From: Chara braunii
Taxonomy: Eukaryota > Streptophyta > Charophyceae > Charales > Characeae
Length of the DNA stretch: 21,171 bases
Assembly (NCBI GenBank): GCA_003427395.1
Contig: BFEA01000384.1
Coordinates: 848,620 to 869,790, forward strand
Direction: 5' to 3'
Shown here in pieces: positions 7,810-16,717 of this stretch. The number at the start of each line of letters is the position of its first letter. Positions within the stretch are counted from its first letter, which is position 1. The notes under the pieces are model-generated. The model had not been told where the DNA came from. It searched no databases and saw only the letters and a program-made list of their open reading frames with translations. The position numbers were made by a program, and so were the translations under genes.

Positions 7810-8760
7810 TGAAACGGTTTCACCTTTGCAGATGCAGATGCAGATTCAAGGGTTCGATCCCCAGACCTTATCTTACCCATGTACAGTATCGAGTTGACCC
7901 CCGAGTGTTCGAACCCGTGACCTGTGTTTCGTTAGTTGTTGTTCGTCTGTTGCAGGACTGTGTAGATGTAGGGATTCGATCTGTAGGTCTGTCGAGTAGG
8001 GGTCACAGCTTTGTAGAGGTCGTAGCTATAGGCATTCTGAAAGGTCAAGGTTGTAGCTGCTACAGTACCCGAAAGGCCAAGCCCACAGACTTCCGGAAGC
8101 TCCAGAAGCAGCCTTTCGAAGTTTGTCTCACGTTTAGACAGAGGCAAGTGGGCAAGTGGTGAGCCCAACTGGGTTACGTCGGCAGTGCGACTGCATGGAG
8201 TTGGCAGTGCAAACCCATGCAGTCAGCGGTACCGGTCCAGTCAGTCCCACTCCAGTCCAGCAAGTACCAAGAGGGACTGTGTGCACCATGGGCCGAGGGA
8301 AAGGGGCAGACCAACGAGTTACAGAAATATAAATCAAGAGGCAGCGCTCAGCCATACATTCATTCGCTGCGTAAGCCATGCGGAAGCGCTACTACAGCGT
8401 CGTGTGCGAAGGTGGTCTGCAGGTTGCCCGAAAACGAAGTGGGCTGAAGGGAGATCGTAGCCATAATCAGTAGTGGTAGTGCGGCCATAGCCGCTGTAGG
8501 AGGAAGTAGACATAGCGTATGTGTGTGGTGGTATTCAGGGTGATCCAGAGTGAGCGTGCGTGAACAGTGGGGTTGGACACAGGGACGAAGGTTGGGATGT
8601 TCAGGCGCTGATGCGCCATAGCCTGTTGAAGAGAACTTGCATCTCAACTGTGTTCTTGATTTTTTCCATATCTCTAAGCTTTGAGTGGGCGCCCTGTGCC
8701 CGTGTGAGTCTCCATCTGTTTGCATGTGTGCGAAGTGGAAAGAAAGCGAGTCTGATTGCA
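7810..8760 (+). mobile_element. Solo LTR of family B (B3), 951 bp
   Basis: It starts TGAAACGGTTTCACC and ends GATTGCA, with the TG...CA ends normal for LTRs. No coding sequence is attached on either side. CAGT occurs directly before (7806-7809) and directly after (8761-8764), consistent with a 4-bp (or imperfect 5-bp) target-site duplication. The middle matches the B1 LTR, including the TATAAAT region, the CATGGGCCGA and AAATCAAGAGGCAGCG strings, and the GCGGC-CATA-GCCGC palindrome (8481-8494). It is more diverged and slightly longer than the B1 and B2 LTRs. Solo LTRs normally form by recombination between the two LTRs of one element. Confidence 0.8.
8328..8334 (+). promoter_or_regulatory. 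LTR TATA box (B3)
   Basis: TATAAAT in the position equivalent to B1, followed by the conserved CAAGAGGCAGCG. Confidence 0.6.
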
Positions 8761-8914
8761 CAGTCTTCTATCTTACCGAAAAAGAAAAGAGCAGCTACTT
8801 TACGATATTGTGCTAGTTGTAGTTTAACCTGCACACTTGTTTCATAGCTTTCAATTGAGCGGCAGAACCTACATACACAGACAGTCCTATATTAATTGCA
8901 GGTCAGATTCCATG
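8761..8914. other. Short flank between B3 and element A
   Basis: This is 154 bases of unassigned sequence. It contains AAAAAGAAAAGAG but no recognised gene. Its last bases, CCATG, are the left flank of element A and have no matching copy at the right end of that element. Confidence 0.4.
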
Positions 8915-9823
8915 TGCGAGGCAGGCACCCCGATAAGCCCCTCAAGGGGCCTCTTTGCAGCATAGTGGGCCGCCCTAAGTGAAGGCAGGCTCGACAGGCC
9001 CTCTCGGCCTCTTTTTCCAGGCCCCACGCAACTGAAGGAAATTCAGGCAGTTGCACAGCGCCAGTTGGTTGAAAGAATCCAGGCCCTGGGCCGCCTATGT
9101 GAATGTATGGAAAGCAGGCCCTGGGCTGGATACGGGTACTAGGCCAGACACAGGCCAAGGGCAGTTGGGCGCACGCAACCACCACAGGCCCTGGGCCTGC
9201 ATTGTCTGGACTGGGCCTCAGGCTACCGGGGCCTACTGGAAGCTTCCTGGGACTGGACGCAGGCAGGCTACTTGGATACAGCAAAGGGCCTGCCTCCTCA
9301 TTCGGCATTCGGGTGCTGGCTGCATGCTGCACAAGCGCTGCTGCGCTATTTGCTGGCTGGCGCCTACGCTCTCACAGGCGAGCAGGGAAGGAGCACGCAG
9401 CCAAAGCCGAGCTGCGCTGCTGTAAGCTGGGTGAGGCGCAGGGTGGTCGTTGGGTGCTAGTGGCATCTGTGAGTTGGGGAACGAGGTTGTGAGTGTAGCG
9501 CGAGACATACCTGGTGCTGGAAGCGTGCGACATTGGTCGCCATATGCTCGTACTTCGGGAATGCTGTTGACGTCATCTTTCGGCTTTGTAGTATAGGCTA
9601 GATAGGATCTGCCACATGTAGTCTGAGCGCCGAGCGCCAGATAGGATATCAACTCTGGTTCTTCGTTGATGATGATGGGACTATTTCAGCATTGTCAATT
9701 ATGAACTCTTGGTGTGTTCTTATTTGGTGAATCTCGTGATGCAATTCTGCTGTTGGTTCGAGGTCAAGACTATCTGGACTGCTGTTTGATTGTTGAAGTT
9801 CGCTATTGCTCATCTTCCTTGCA
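8915..9823 (+). repeat. 5' LTR of element A
   Basis: It begins TGCGAGGCAGGC and ends CTTCCTTGCA. The first 340 bases are GC-rich with many AGGCCCTGGGCC-type palindromes and a perfect GCCCCT/AGGGGC hairpin (8937-8950). No convincing TATA box is seen. Two overlapping open frames (129 codons on +, 139 on -) stay open in both LTR copies but show no protein family likeness and are treated as chance. Confidence 0.93.
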
Positions 9824-9826
9824 ATT

Positions 9827-9838
9827 TGGCATCGGAGC
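9827..9838 (+). promoter_or_regulatory. Primer-binding site, initiator tRNA-Met-like
   Basis: TGGCATCGGAGC lies three bases after the LTR end. It matches the common plant primer-binding site TGGTATCAGAGC (complement of the 3' end of initiator tRNA-Met) at 10 of 12 positions. The tRNA would prime minus-strand cDNA synthesis. Both differences (T to C, A to G) could be mutation or a tRNA variant. Confidence 0.7.
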
Positions 9839-11094
9839 TGTGGTACGATTGCGCTCATCTGGCGCTTGTCTTCTGCCTTACGCGGTACATACATGCGGTC
9901 TGCTGGGCGAGTTTGGCCGTAAGTGGTGTGTAGAGAGGAGGGTGGAGACGACTGTTGTGGCGACCCAAGAGGTGAGGGGATCGCCAGGAAGGCTATGAGT
10001 GGATAATGTGGTCTGGACAGTGTGATGAGAGCTATCTAATGTGCGATTGATGCTGAGGTGGAACGGCGAGATAATGCTGGTTGTGCCGATGCAGTGACTG
10101 GTCATCGCAATCGTCATTTGGTCATCTGGTGAGATTATCTCTGTGGTTGGGGGCAGCTAATTGAGGTACGTTGCTCTTAACCTTATCTTCCCTCTCCGAC
10201 ACTTCTTACCGTGAGGTTGTGTGTTCCTTCTTGAGAGTCCTCTCATCGTGAGGTGTCGAGTGCGCTCAACCTTGAGAGTCGGCAATGTTCACGTGGAGCA
10301 TCTGGCTGGAGATGGGCGGAGCTTTCTGAAGGGCCCTGGACGAAGCACTGGGTCACGGTCACCTTGCCAACCCACAGGGAGTAGAGCACGCATGCCTTGC
10401 TGCTTGTCCTTTGTTCGGCTTGCTTCGCTATTAGATGGGTCCTACTGGGCAGGCCAACCCTACAGGAAAGACGAGCACCCGACGTCTATAAATAAACACG
10501 GGAAGGGGATATCACTTGTTGTGATCGTCGTCCTGCTGCGACGTAAAATAATTCTTGATGTCACTTGGGGGCGGACGTTAAAATGCCTCTGGATCAGCCA
10601 GTGATGTAAGGCTCGCGGCACGCCGAGGATAAATATACGTGCAAGGCTGGCCAGCTCAGCGGATACTCGGGGCACAGGGGTGGGCCGGACACACACCCTT
10701 AGACACGCGACGCTCTCCAGATCGCTCAGGGACGCTGACGTCAAGTGATACTCAGGGGAACTAAGGGAGGGGTTGATTCCAGGTGATAAGTTCGAGAAAA
10801 TTTCATGTTGTCCTATCCACACAAATGATTATGTTCTTATGTTTTGATTAGTTAGGTGTACAGCCATTGACATCGGACAGACAGCATTAGTTAGAACTGC
10901 TTCTTGTTCCTGGTGCTTCTGTTTGCGGACTAGTTAAACTAAAAATAGTTTCGTTTGTAGGAATCTGACTAACCTGTTGACCTCAATTGATAGGCTATTC
11001 CAAAATAGCCACCAACTAATTAGTTGGTCTGAGCATTATGTTGCGGTAGGCACCTAGAGTGTCCTAGTGTAGACGGTGCACAGCGTTGTAGCCT
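9839..11094 (+). other. Long untranslated leader of element A
   Basis: About 1.25 kb lie between PBS and the first gag ATG. No protein family is seen. An imperfect internal repeat, CGTGAGGT...CTTGAGAGTC, occurs twice in about 10208-10280. A good TATA-like box, TATAAATA, lies at 10487-10494, about 600 bases before gag. Open frames on both strands are unremarkable. It may hold packaging signals, but none is recognisable. Confidence 0.6.
10487..10494 (+). promoter_or_regulatory. TATA-like box within the leader
   Basis: TATAAATA is preceded by GACGTC. It could be a second promoter of element A, whose LTR lacks an obvious TATA box, or it could be chance. No transcript data exist here. Confidence 0.3.
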
Positions 11095-13062
11095 ATGAAC
11101 GACCAGGAGGACACACACTTGGACGACCGGATCTTGCGATCAGCTAGACGCCCAATAGCCCACGTGTCCCTAGGACCGGAGGGTGATAGGATTTTGTTCC
11201 GCCAGCTTAGGGAGAGACAGCAGCAGCAGAGGAGAGCTAGAGCAACCGAGGCCAGCAGGGCTTTAGTTAGCGAGGCCGGTGCTACAGCGGCCATGGCTAC
11301 TTCCGCCATGGTCACTTCTGCGCAGCAGACTTCCCAAGCCAGCAGTTCAGGTGCCGTCGGGTGAACGGTCGCGCAGACCGTGAGTCAGTCCACTGGCATT
11401 ATGGCAAGCCAGGCAGCAGTGTTGACTCCAGAGGATGTCGCCATCCAGCAGGCAGCCCTGCAGGAGGCACAGCTACAGCGGGCATTAGGAGATAGAAAAG
11501 CGGAGAAGGAGCCATGATGCAGCGGAGAGGGGCAGACATAGAGGAGTTAGAGACGATGGACTTGACGAACATGGATGATGATGTGAGGGTAGTTAGGAGG
11601 GCCCTGCTAGGCGTAATAGAGATGCAGGAGCATCAAACTACCATCCTGCAAGATATCCAACAGAGCCTAGCCGTTTTGGCAGGCCGTGCTCAGGCAACAA
11701 CATCACCAGCTGGGCCTGGTGCCTGGCCCGTGCCATATCCTCCTTTTTCTGTCCCACCGGTGACAGGGGTATCCCCATATGTAGCCCTGTCATCGGTTGC
11801 TATCGTTTCCCTGGGCATGCCGCTGTTCAGGAGGGGTAACAGCAGGGAGTAGTTTGCAGGTTCCTGTTGAGACAGTGTACACCCAAACTCCGTCGCAGGT
11901 TGCAGTCACCACACAGCCTGCTGTCTCGCAGTCTGTGCACCCTCAGGGCACGCAGCCCCAACAGCTAGCACAGCAGCCTGTGTCACCGGGTCCACAGCCC
12001 GGAGTGGTGCAGGGACCGGGACAAACTCAGTGGGTTTCAAAGACGGCCATCGCCGCTCCCAAATCTTTTACAGGGGACAAGAGAGGCGAAGACCTCGACA
12101 CATGGTTGAGGTCAGTGCCAGTCTACGTTAGGTGCAAACTTACCTTGCCGCACGAAGAAGTGCTTGTGGCTGCATCTTACCTAAAGGGTAGTGCAGCGAG
12201 ATGGTTGAGCGGTTTAGTGCAGCTCCAGGGATATGGTCATGGCTTCCGCGCTTGGGCAGCCACCCAGAAACTGTATGACTTCCTGAAGATGGTGAAAGAG
12301 AGGTGGTGCGATCCTCAGGAGGCTCAAAGGGCCACTGATGCGATCCTGACACTGCACACGAGGCAGTTTAAGTCAGTAAGGGAAGCCACCGACGCTGTTG
12401 AGCGTCTGATCTGTGTCCCAGGGGTGCGCTATGGCCCCCAGGTCCTGCTGACCTCGTACTTGAGATGCTTTTCTCAGCTTCTCAGGAACCCGTTGGCAAA
12501 AGAGGCCAACATCAATATGCACGACTTTCCTTCGTTCAGTAAGGTGGCCCTAGACCTTGAAGCTAAGATAGGCCATGGACAGGCACCCACTACGGATGGG
12601 AGGAAGAAGACACTGCCTCCTAACTGGAAGGCGAAGGGTCGCATCATGTTTGTCGACAACGATGGTTCAACCATCAAGTTGGACGGCAACTTCCAGGAGG
12701 GAGTAGGTTCAGAGGCAGGTAGCGTAGAAGCTTCAGAGGGTGGAGTAGTCGTTGTCGTAACTCAGAAAGGTAAGGCGACCGGTAGACGCCGGGGAGGCTC
12801 CCGGTCTAGGAGTCAAGTTGACCCCAACGCTCCTCCATGGGAGAAGGCGGGTCTCACTGAGGACGTGTGGAGAGACCGTTACTCTCGGCAGGCCTGTATT
12901 CGTTGTGGTCAATATGGCCACAGCCAATTCAAGTGCCGCAACAAGATGGTAACCGAAAAGATCCTGCCTCCGATGGGGCAAGTGTTGGGATCCTCTCAAC
13001 CCGTTGGTAGCAACGTTGCCAGTACTTCAGGCAGTGCTCCGGGAAACATGTCGGGCCAGTAG
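11095..13062 (+). pseudogene. gag: gag of element A, broken
   Basis: Gag forms the virus-like particle and binds the RNA genome. The ATG at 11095 opens a Gln/Arg/Ala-rich N-terminus. A TGA at 11362-11364 interrupts it, and the same frame then continues open to about 11515. The sequence resumes one frame over at 11514-11852 (acidic, ELETMDLTNMDDDVRVV), then shifts again somewhere in 11797-11849. The last frame, ending in TAG at 13060-13062, carries a Pro/Gln-rich linker, a retrotransposon-gag core (about 12060-12560, containing FTGDKRGEDLDTWLRSV and LKGSAARWLSGL) and a CCHC zinc knuckle, CIRCGQYGHSQFKC, at 12895-12936. The intact gag would be about 650 residues. The open stretch at 11797 does not start with ATG. 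Protease follows after a gap of about 30 bases. Confidence 0.88.
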
Positions 13063-13091
13063 GAATTGTAGTTGTTCCAGCTAGGGTCGAG

Positions 13092-13690
13092 GTGGTGGAG
13101 ACACCCTCACCATCTCGAGAGATGGCCCAAGCTACTAACTCCGGCATCGTCCCGCAAGCACATTCAGACCCATCGAGCCTCTGTTCGATGAATGTGTTTG
13201 AGTCCTTAGAAGAGCTAGAGGTGGAGTGGTCTAGATCAGACACGCTAGCTTCTTGGATGACACTAGTCAAAGCCCCGAAGGGTGAGATGTTCGTCAGCGA
13301 CGCAGTCATTGGCGGCCGCAAGGCCGGGGCCTATTATGACACTTGCTCGACAAGGAACTTTATCAGTCGCGCGTGCGTTGAGAGTCTGCGTTTACAGGGG
13401 CGAGTGCAGCGCCTGAGTCGACCTGTGGAGTCGACGTGGAGTCGACCTGTGCCAACAAACAGCGCATGGTAGTTAACAACTACCTCCAGGATGTTGAGTG
13501 TTGTTTCCCGTACGCGGGAGGGGACTTGAGACATCGTGTCTCGTTCCTAGTAAGTGACGAGTTCCCAATGGATATGTTGCTAGGTATGTACTACCTCTCT
13601 GTGGCACAGCCCCAGTTTGACTGGGACCGAAAAGTGGTAAAACACACTTTGCCAGGTGGAGGGACCGCCAGATTACATAAGTTCAAAGCT
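13092..13690 (+). pseudogene. Retropepsin-type aspartic protease of element A, broken
   Basis: The protease would cleave the Gag-Pol polyprotein. The active-site region reads YYDTCSTRNFIS (about 13333-13368), where the family has D-T/S-G-A. The Asp is present but the Gly is Cys. A frame change follows within about 13415-13470, at a block where GAGTCGAC occurs three times (13415, 13428, 13439). The C-terminal half continues in another frame as HRVSFLVSDEFPMDMLLGMY, matching the hydrophobic I/L-L-G segment that ends retropepsin domains. Upstream, 13092-13300 is a linker with no recognised domain. The protein is inactive as it stands because of the frame break, and the DTC motif is a second possible defect. 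Confidence 0.75.
13415..13451 (+). repeat. 24-bp tandem duplication in the protease region
   Basis: GAGTCGACCTGTG, GAGTCGACGTG and GAGTCGACCTGTG follow each other at 13415, 13428 and 13439. The period of 24 is a multiple of three, so the duplication alone would not shift the frame, but the protease frame change lies within or just after it. Confidence 0.7.
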
Positions 13691-13769
13691 AGTAGTCTGA
13701 TTGAGTCCTATGGGTGCATGTATGCTGCCGCGTTCTACAATTATTATAAGCAAAATCAGGAGGAGGGTA

Positions 13770-14560
13770 TGTATTTAGTCTATGTCTCTGCTGCAGGCGA
13801 GCCGGTGAAAATGCCGCCGGAGATAGAGGGAGTAGTTGCCAAGTACCCTGATCTATTCGAAGAGCCGACAAGGGTTGTAAAGAGGGAGGTCGTCCACGCG
13901 ATAGAGATTATCCCAGGGTCTAGTATTCCGAAGGGTAGGATCTATCGGATGTCTCCAGTCGAGCTTGATGAGCTTCGCCGCCAACACAAGGAACTTGTAG
14001 AGAAGGGTTGGATCCGGCCGAGTGTCTCTCCTTATGGGTCTCCAGTTCTATTCGTACCTAAAAAGAGGGGGTTACTCTTAGGATGTGCATTGACTATAGG
14101 GGCCTCAATGCCATCACTTGAAAGAATAGAGAGCCCCTACTGCGCATCGACGATCTGTTAGATAGAGTGCAAGGGTGTCGGTACTTCAGTAAGATAGATC
14201 TGAAGTCCGGGTACCATCAGATTGCAATCCGGCCCGAGGATCAACACAAAACCGCATTTCAGACCAGGTACGGTCTGTACGAGTTTGTGGTGATGCCTTT
14301 CGGCCTTTGCAATGCTCTTGGCATCTTTCAGCACGCTATGAATCGAATATTCAATGACTACTTAGATAAGTTTGTCGTCGTGTACCTCGATGACATACTT
14401 ATTTTTGGTAAGACTGTCGAGGAGCATGCTGCACACCTGGATAAAGTCCTTAGCCTCCTGCGTCAGCACAAGTTCAAGATCAACGGGGAAAAGTGCGAGT
14501 TGGCCGCACCCGTGTCTTGTACTTGGGTCATGAGATCTCCGCGGAAGGGTTGAAACCTGA
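13770..14560 (+). pseudogene. Reverse transcriptase of element A, broken
   Basis: RT copies the element RNA into cDNA in the particle. The N-terminal part (about 13900-14075) contains IPKGRIYRMSPVELDELRRQ, then KGWIRPSVSPYGSPVLFVPK. A frameshift lies at about 14075-14090. The continuation MCIDYRGLNAIT runs into TGA at 14119-14121, then resumes with RIDDLLDRVQGCRYFSKIDL (fingers and first catalytic Asp), MPFGLCNAL and FVVVYLDDILIF. The YLDD box at 14383-14394 is intact. Another frameshift near 14505 separates this from VLYLGHEISAEG. The usual NAP of MPFGLTNAP is NAL here. Compared with the RT of B2, the order and motifs are the same. Confidence 0.9.
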
Positions 14561-15190
14561 TGACGCGAAGGTGGCCAGCTTTCGTGATTGGCCACGTCCT
14601 CAGTCTGTGACTGAGATGAGATGTTTCTTAGGGATGACAGGCTACTACCGCACCTTTGTGAAGAACTATAGCATAGTGGCTGCCACTTTGACTGATCTGA
14701 CACGCCTAGACACCCCATGGGAGTGGACCGACAAGTGCGAGGCTGCTTTCAGACATTTGAAGCATGTGTTGACGCACTATGAGGTTCTGAAACTTCCCGA
14801 TCCTGATAAGCCATTTGTGGTTACCACGGATGCCAGCCAATATGGCATTGGCGCCGTGCTTGTGCAACAGGAGGGGCCAAAGTTTAGGCCAGTCGAGTAC
14901 ATGTCTAAAAAGATGTCGTCTCAGAAGTTGGCAAAGTCCACTTACGAGAAGGAACTCTACGTCGTGTACAAGGCTCTGACCCATAGGAGACACTATCTCC
15001 TTGGGAGGTTCTTCATCCTCAGGACTGATCATCAGACCCTGAGATGGATGAGAACTCAGCATGTACTTTCTGACGCCCTGAAGCGTTGGCTCGAAGTCAT
15101 TGAGCAGTATGACTTCGACCCCCAGTACCTCAAAGGGGAGTACAACAAGGTGGCTGATGCCTTGTCGCGTAGACCTGACCTCTCAGGTGC
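14561..15190 (+). pseudogene. RT connection and RNase H of element A
   Basis: RNase H degrades the RNA strand of the RNA/DNA hybrid. The frame is open here (part of an open stretch from 14493 to 15410). FLGMTGYYRTFVKNYS marks the RT thumb/connection. RNase H then shows its catalytic acidic positions: TTDASQYGIGAVL (Asp codon at 14829-14831), STYEKELY, LRTDHQTLRWM and KVADALSRR. This is the best preserved enzyme domain of the element, with no internal stop. It depends on an upstream frame that is broken. Confidence 0.9.
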
Positions 15191-15199
15191 GCTGATGAC

Positions 15200-16426
15200 C
15201 GAGTTCGATCTCACGGACGATGTTACTCGCTCTTTGGTGGATGCCTATCGCGAGGATCAGTGCATGTCTGAGATCATACGCAGACTCGAGGCGAAGGACA
15301 AAAAGACTTCAGCCGAGTTTGAGTTGGTCAACGGCTTGCTGTTTCTTGAGAAGGCGGGAATAAAAGATTGTGCGTCCCAAATAGAGAGTCTTTGCGTAGT
15401 TTGTCTTTAGGAGAGTGTCATGATGCTGCCGGCCATTTTGAGTACAAGAAGACCGCAGCTAATCTGCTGCAGAGGTTCTGGTGGCCCACGATGATGAAAG
15501 ATGCCCAGTTGTACGTGGAGACTTGTCAGGTCTGTCAAAGGGACAAACCACGTACTTTGGCTCCTCTTGGGCTCCTGAAGCCCCTTCCGATTCCGGAAAG
15601 GCCTGGTGAGAGTCTGTCCATGGACTTCATGGATAAATTAGTCACCAGCAAGAGTGGAATGAGACAGATCTTCGTTATCGTGGATAGGTTTAGTAAGTAT
15701 GCTAGATTGATAGCCATGTCGAAAACAACAAAGACCGAGTATGTCGTTAAGTTATTCAAGGAGAATTGGGTTAGAGACTTCGGTTTACCGAAGTCCATTA
15801 TTAGTGGCAGGGATGTCCGATTTACTAGTGAGTTGTGGAAGGCAGTTGCCGCAGAACAAGGAACTCAGTTGCAGATGACATCTGGGAATCACCCGGAAGC
15901 GAACGGCCAGGCCGAGCAACTGAACCGCGTTGTACAACACCTGTTGAGGCATTATATTAAGCCCAAAGAGGTGGACTGGGACGAGAAGCTTGCTCTCGTC
16001 GCCAGCCTGGACAATAACGCAGTGCACAGCGCTACAGGCGTAAGCCCAAACAGCTTACAATTAACCTTCAAGCCTAGACTACCCCTAGACTTCCTTCTTC
16101 CTGAGAATCAGACCACTGCTGCACCAGGCACTTCAGAATATGCTTATCGCTATGAAGAGAAGATGCAGCAGGCAGTAGAGCAAATGCAGAAGGCACAAGC
16201 GGCAATGATAGAATCTGAGAATAGACACCGCCGCCCTTCTAACTTTCAGGTTGGGGAAAGAGTCTTGGTTAAGTCCTCAGAACTGGGACCCTGGGAAGTC
16301 CTAGACACTGTTGGGACAGATCTGGATGGTCCATCTTATGTTATCCGGATCCCTGGTCATCTCCGCACTTACCCAGTCTTTCACGCGTCTAAGCTTGCAC
16401 CATTCAAGGATCGCGACACTCAATGA
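15200..16426 (+). pseudogene. Integrase of element A, frameshifted and with a lost catalytic Asp
   Basis: Integrase inserts the cDNA into the chromosome. A one-base frame change at about 15355-15368 separates the linker (LVDAYREDQCMSEIIRRLEA) from the main frame. The HHCC zinc domain reads GECHDAAGHF...CQVCQ (about 15410-15540). The core domain has the first Asp in SMDFMD (codon 15623-15625) and the Glu in GQAEQLNR (codon 15914-15916). The second Asp, expected as the first D of SDRD exactly 35 residues before the Glu, is Gly (GGC, 15806-15808, SGRDVRFTS). B2 has the normal SDRD. The C-terminal GPY/F-like module follows (GPWEVLDTVG...TYPVFHASKL, about 16290-16395). The frame ends in TGA at 16424-16426. 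Confidence 0.9.
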
Positions 16427-16680
16427 TGCCCCCAACCATGGACGAAGAAGTGGATATTGATGATATTGTCGACCACAGGGAGCTGCCAGTTCAGAGACCT
16501 ACAGGCAGGGGACGTCCTCCGAAACCGAAGCTGCAGTACCGAGCTCGGTTCAGACATCATGTGGATCCAAAGGAGGATCGTTGGTTTACCAGGGAGGAAC
16601 TCATGCAGACCGCTCCTCAGATCGTAGCTCAATATGAGAAAACTCTGCAGAAGGGAAAGCGCCAGATCACTGAAGGTTGA
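16423..16680 (+). pseudogene. Chromodomain-like tail of element A integrase, out of frame
   Basis: The segment reads VDIDDIVDHREL, then QYRARFRHH and EDRWFTREELMQTAPQIVAQ. This matches the pattern of integrase-linked chromodomains (E/D-x-I-x-D-x-R, Y-x-V-R/K-W/F, W-x-P/T-x-x-x-L, AP-x-x-V-x-x-Y). B1 and B2 have the same arrangement fused in frame to integrase. Here it begins in a different frame, with an ATGA overlap at 16423-16426. The overlap is most simply a one-base indel that happens to make a start/stop overlap. It ends with TGA at 16678-16680, 26 bases before the polypurine tract. Confidence 0.75.
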
Positions 16681-16706
16681 TCTTCTCAGAGGACTATCAA
16701 AGATAT

Positions 16707-16717
16707 GGAGGAGGGAA
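16707..16717 (+). promoter_or_regulatory. Polypurine tract of element A
   Basis: GGAGGAGGGAA is directly followed by the TGCGAGG of the 3' LTR. This is the RNase H-resistant primer for plus-strand cDNA synthesis. Confidence 0.85.

Noticed and set aside
9051-9652. Open frames of 124-139 codons in both strands of the element A LTR, kept open in both copies (also 16906-17455)
   Set aside because: The two LTRs differ by only about 3 percent, so shared openness is expected by descent. The sequence is GC-rich and palindromic, and the peptides resemble no family.
10221-10822. Open frames of 127 and 120 codons in the element A leader
   Set aside because: They lie on opposite strands and partly overlap, with no recognised domain, and the gag ATG lies further downstream.
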